In this document: piece after piece, positions 61,115 to 64,000 of the stretch
Layout of the letters: each line of letters begins with the position of its first letter
How positions within the stretch are numbered: position 1 is the first letter of the stretch
DNA from: an uncultured Planctomycetota bacterium
Lineage (GTDB): Bacteria; Planctomycetota; Planctomycetia; Pirellulales; Thermoguttaceae
Length of the DNA: 64,000 bases
Reading direction: 5' to 3'
NCBI GenBank assembly: GCA_900317365.1
Contig: ONGM01000174.1
Location: 18,883 to 82,882, forward strand
The notes under the pieces: model-generated
What the model was told of the DNA's origin: nothing
The model's input: the letters and a program-made list of their open reading frames with translations, nothing else
The model's database searches: none
Position numbers and translations under genes: made by a program

Positions 61115-62254
61115 ATGGATATGAATTTACTCCCTCTGCTTGAATACACACGAGAGGAATTTGCCGAACTTTTAGCAGGCTGGGGGATCCCTTCGTTTCG
61201 CGTTGGTCAAATCCGGAGATGGATTTTTTCGCGCAAAACCTTTTCTTTTTCGCAAATGAGCGATTTGTCCAAGGATTTACGCGCGCGGTTGACCGCTTCC
61301 TTTTGCGACCGACAACGCGACAACGCAGAATCGAGCGCGACAGCGGCGCAAGACGCATGCGACGCCGAAGATTCGATTCTCCAGGGAACGCTCGTGGCGA
61401 AATCGATTTCCGACGACGGATCGGAGAAGTTGCTGATCGAGTGGCGCGACGGTCGTCGTGTCGAATGCGTTCTCTTGCGCGACGATCGATCGCATCGCAC
61501 GGCGTGCGTGAGTTCGCAGGTCGGGTGCGCGATGGGTTGCGCGTTTTGCGCGAGCGGGTTAGGCGGATTTGAACGGAACCTAACGCGCGGTGAAATTCTC
61601 GAGCAGATTTTAAGACTCAATGCGTTGCTTCCGAAAGAGGAACGATTAACGCACATCGTCGCGATGGGCACAGGCGAGCCGACGTTAAATCTCGACGCGT
61701 TGCTCGGCGCGCTAAAAGAGGCGACGGCGGAGGACGGACTTGACATAGGGAACCGCAAGGCGACGATTTCGACGGTTGGGATTCCGGCGGGTATTCGACG
61801 ACTCGCCGACGCGAAGACGCAGTTTAAACTTGCGGTTTCGCTACACGCGTCGAACGATCGCACGCGCGATCTCATTATGCCTCAGAATAAGGTTCATCCG
61901 ATTCGTGAAGTCGTCGCGGCGGCCGACTACTTCTTTCGCACGACAGGTCGGCGCGTTACTTTTGAATATATCTTATTGTCAGGGGTCAACGATTCCCCCA
62001 AAGACGCGAAAGAATTGGCGGCGTTGCTTCGGGACAAGACGGCGATTGTGAACGTCATACCTTATAATCCGGTTCCAGAGCTTCCCTTTAAGACCCCCTC
62101 GACGTCGACGATCAAAAGGTTTATTCAGACGCTAGAGCTTGAAGGCGTTCAGGTGAAGGCGCGGTTTCGTAAAGGGGACAAAATCAACGCGGCGTGCGGG
62201 CAACTTCGATGGAGCATGCGCGAGACTGAAAGACGTTGGAAGGACGAGGACTAA
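61115..62254 (+). CDS. rlmN: Dual-specificity RNA methyltransferase RlmN
   Basis: A radical SAM enzyme that methylates C2 of A2503 in 23S rRNA and A37 in some tRNAs; 379 residues. The N-terminal segment LLAGWGIPSFRVGQIRRWIF is typical. The cluster motif GCAMGCAFCASG holds C138-x3-C142-x2-C145. GTGEPTLNLDAL, FKLAVSLHASNDRTRD and FEYILLSGVNDSPKDAKEL follow. C361 in INAACGQLR is the methyl-carrier-type cysteine. An insert of about 35 residues (Asp/Ala/Ser-rich) lies near residues 70-105. It is monocistronic, or the last gene after the DUF4350 fusion. Confidence 0.95.
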   Translation: MDMNLLPLLEYTREEFAELLAGWGIPSFRVGQIRRWIFSRKTFSFSQMSDLSKDLRARLTASFCDRQRDNAESSATAAQDACDAEDSILQGTLVAKSISDDGSEKLLIEWRDGRRVECVLLRDDRSHRTACVSSQVGCAMGCAFCASGLGGFERNLTRGEILEQILRLNALLPKEERLTHIVAMGTGEPTLNLDALLGALKEATAEDGLDIGNRKATISTVGIPAGIRRLADAKTQFKLAVSLHASNDRTRDLIMPQNKVHPIREVVAAADYFFRTTGRRVTFEYILLSGVNDSPKDAKELAALLRDKTAIVNVIPYNPVPELPFKTPSTSTIKRFIQTLELEGVQVKARFRKGDKINAACGQLRWSMRETERRWKDED

Positions 62255-62260
62255 CGACGT

Positions 62261-62304
62261 CGGCGTTTTGCGGACGCGTGAAATCGAGCGTTCGCAAAAC
62301 GCCG
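62261..62304 (+). terminator. Long hairpin downstream of rlmN
   Basis: A 16-bp stem (62261-62276 with 62289-62304, one G-U pair, core cggcgttttgcg) encloses a 12-base loop 7 bases after the rlmN stop. It has no T-tract. In the rest of the 62255-62611 gap I see only the promoter at 62511. Confidence 0.5.
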
Positions 62305-62510
62305 CGATTCGCGCCCTGGCGGTCGCCAGTATCTCGATTTGAGCGGCTGCCGCGCGAAACGCGTCGGACATTCGGTTTATCGTTATTTAAAAAGGAACTT
62401 TTCTAGTCGTTGCTCGAGTAATAGTCGTTCATTGTTGGCTTTTTTGATTGGAAGATGGCGAAAAAATTCAATTGGGCGCAGATAATTGGAGATTTTACGA
62501 GCGAGTATAC

Positions 62511-62538
62511 TTGACTAAAAAACTTAGGACTCTAAAAT
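62511..62538 (+). promoter_or_regulatory. Promoter of the second LEPR-XLL gene
   Basis: TTGACT (62511-62516) and TAAAAT (62533-62538) are 16 bases apart, 74 bases before the ATG at 62612. Confidence 0.6.
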
Positions 62539-62611
62539 AAGGGAGGCGGATGCGATTTCCTTTCCGCAATTTATCGTTTTCCCTAGGTTCGTTTGAAAGA
62601 GACAAGGTATA

Positions 62612-64000
62612 ATGATGGCAATTAATTTTAACAAGTTTCGGAGCAACGGAAAAGAAGCTGTGAAAAGTAAGCGTTTCGCGCGCGATCAAGAACGACTCCT
62701 GAGATTTGAAAGTTTAGAGACGCGCGAATTGCTCGACGCCGCGCCGATCGTTTCTTCTTCAAACGATCCTCTGATCTGCGTTGCGACTCTCGACGAATCT
62801 CCGACTCCAATCGACGTGTCGAGCGCGACGCTAGATCGACCTGTGATTCTTGGTTCGGACGCGACGGATAATTCGATAACCGTTACTTGGAGTTCGGTTG
62901 ACGGCGCGACGAAGTACTACGTCGCATACGCGCCGGAAGGAACGACGACTTTTACGCAAAAGTCGACGACGAACTGTTGCTTCACGTTGATAGGACTCGA
63001 GAGCGGCGTGAAATACCAGTTTAAAGTCAGGGCGATCGTCAACGGCGAAAACACGGGGTTCGGCGACGTCGCGACGATTCAGACGACAATTGTCTCAACG
63101 GATCTGGCAACGCCGAACGCTTCGACGACGAGCGTCAAACCGACTTCGATAACCGCCGCGTGGGACGCCGTTGATCGCGCGTTAGGCTACACGTTGATCT
63201 ATAAAGAGAAAACGGCGTCGGCGTATACAACTATTAAACTTGGCGTCGACGTCACGAGTTATCGGATCGCGGAACTGACGCCGGGCGCGTCCTATTACTG
63301 GAAGGTTCGCGCGGTCGGCGACGGCGTTTATACGACGACTTCGTCTTACTGCGGCACGATTGTTGAGACCACGCCGGAACAGGCGACGATCGATCCGCCG
63401 ACGATTACGAACGTCGAAGCGACGGGCGACGCGATTACTGCGGCTTGGAAAGCCGTCGAGGGCGCCGTTAAATATTACTTCGCCTACGCGTCTGAGGGCT
63501 CGACGTCCTTTACGCAGAAGTCAACGACCGACACGAGCTATACGCTGACCGGGCTTGAAGGGGGCGAGACGTTTCAGTTCAAGGTACGCGCGGTCGGGGA
63601 CGGAGGCGTGTGGTTGAACTCGACGTTCGGCGCGATCGCGACCGGAACGACGGAGATTGTGCAGCGCGACTTGTCGGCGCCGGACGCGATTGCGACGTCG
63701 ACGACGTCGAACTCGATTACGGTTGCTTGGGACGCGGTGGCGAACGCGTCGGGCTATACGTTAATATATAAGGAGAAATCGGAATCGGCGTATAAGACGA
63801 TCAAGCTGGGCTCGACGGCGACGAAGCATACGATTCCGGGACTGACGACCGGAGCGACGTATTACGCGAAAGTACGAGCGACAGGCGACGGGGCGCGCTA
63901 TGCGACGTCGGATTACTGCGAGACGATCATCGCGATACCGTCGACTTCGAGCGCGACGGCGCTGAGCGCGCCGACGTACGGCGCCGCGACGACGACGGCG
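62612..64000 (+). CDS. LEPR-XLL surface protein with FnIII repeats (5' part; runs off the window)
   Basis: The frame starts at ATG 62612 (or ATG 62615) and stays open to the last base, giving 463 residues of a longer protein. A basic N-terminus leads to LETRELL (residues 35-41), the planctomycete LEPR-XLL-type motif. Four fibronectin type III domains follow. Domains 1 and 3 resemble each other (KYYVAYAPEGTTTFTQKS and KYYFAYASEGSTSFTQKS), and so do 2 and 4 (GYTLIYKEKTASAYTTIK and GYTLIYKEKSESAYKTIK), giving a two-domain super-repeat of about 186-189 codons. Probably cell-surface; its C-terminal anchor or dockerin, if any, lies outside the window. Confidence 0.85.
   Translation, partial: MMAINFNKFRSNGKEAVKSKRFARDQERLLRFESLETRELLDAAPIVSSSNDPLICVATLDESPTPIDVSSATLDRPVILGSDATDNSITVTWSSVDGATKYYVAYAPEGTTTFTQKSTTNCCFTLIGLESGVKYQFKVRAIVNGENTGFGDVATIQTTIVSTDLATPNASTTSVKPTSITAAWDAVDRALGYTLIYKEKTASAYTTIKLGVDVTSYRIAELTPGASYYWKVRAVGDGVYTTTSSYCGTIVETTPEQATIDPPTITNVEATGDAITAAWKAVEGAVKYYFAYASEGSTSFTQKSTTDTSYTLTGLEGGETFQFKVRAVGDGGVWLNSTFGAIATGTTEIVQRDLSAPDAIATSTTSNSITVAWDAVANASGYTLIYKEKSESAYKTIKLGSTATKHTIPGLTTGATYYAKVRATGDGARYATSDYCETIIAIPSTSSATALSAPTYGAATTTA

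Overview
The window looks like chromosomal DNA of a Planctomycetota bacterium, most probably a Pirellulales-type lineage. The main evidence is two large surface proteins with the planctomycete LEPR-XLL type N-terminal motif (LEARELL at 17335 and LETRELL at 62612). Supporting evidence is the typical planctomycete set of DUF4159, DUF4350 and HZS-alpha-like heme proteins, Tat-exported Gfo/Idh/MocA oxidoreductases, and many secreted proteins of unknown role. No phage, transposase, CRISPR array or rRNA operon was seen. Genes are dense and lie on both strands.

Layout. 1-8725: end of a FliA-type sigma factor gene, dprA, a TrkH/KtrB potassium transporter, a catalytically dead-looking YugP-like membrane protein (minus), hemE with a tiny membrane protein (minus), then a Tat-exported oxidoreductase followed 3 bases later by ispD. 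8726-14053: epmA-like ligase and a Tat-exported metallophosphoesterase (minus), a lipoprotein, infC, and an anchored protein of unknown function. 14370-21957: a diheme HZS-alpha-like protein and a 1540-residue surface protein (CSLREA/beta-helix, four FnIII, cohesin-like, dockerin). 22077-28747 (all minus): DUF486 protein, large secreted protein, nth, another secreted protein, tatD. 29118-36157: csrA, a tandem DUF4159 protein, then the ffh-rpsP-trmD-rplS translation and secretion cluster, which lacks rimM. 36565-36858: two near-identical tRNA-Asp genes with their own promoter and terminator. 36986-43384: an FlhB-like protein without its autocleavage domain, a second Tat oxidoreductase, and a two-gene unit of a heme-motif TolB-like lipoprotein and a large DUF6057-like membrane protein. 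43678-48057: glgX, a glycosyltransferase-methyltransferase fusion, and a double zinc-ribbon protein. 48472-53811: a probable five-gene operon of HAD phosphatase, PfkB kinase, ParA-like ATPase, helical partner and deoxyhypusine-synthase-like protein. 53819-56218 (minus): rarD, a small membrane protein, a LOG-family protein. 56283-61020: SpoIIM, a membrane protein and a DUF4129-DUF4350 fusion. 61115 to the end: rlmN and the 5' part of a second LEPR-XLL FnIII protein that runs off the window.

How the genes fit together. Housekeeping genes (heme and isoprenoid synthesis, translation, SRP, DNA repair and uptake, glycogen breakdown) alternate with envelope and secretion genes. The most original material is the 48472-53811 operon, the two CXXCH proteins, the cohesin-dockerin surface protein, the pseudo-peptidase and the short FlhB. 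Many intergenic regions carry readable TTGA-N15-17-TANNNT promoters. Several gene ends carry long perfect hairpins without a T-tract. All family names come from reading motifs by eye; no database search was run.
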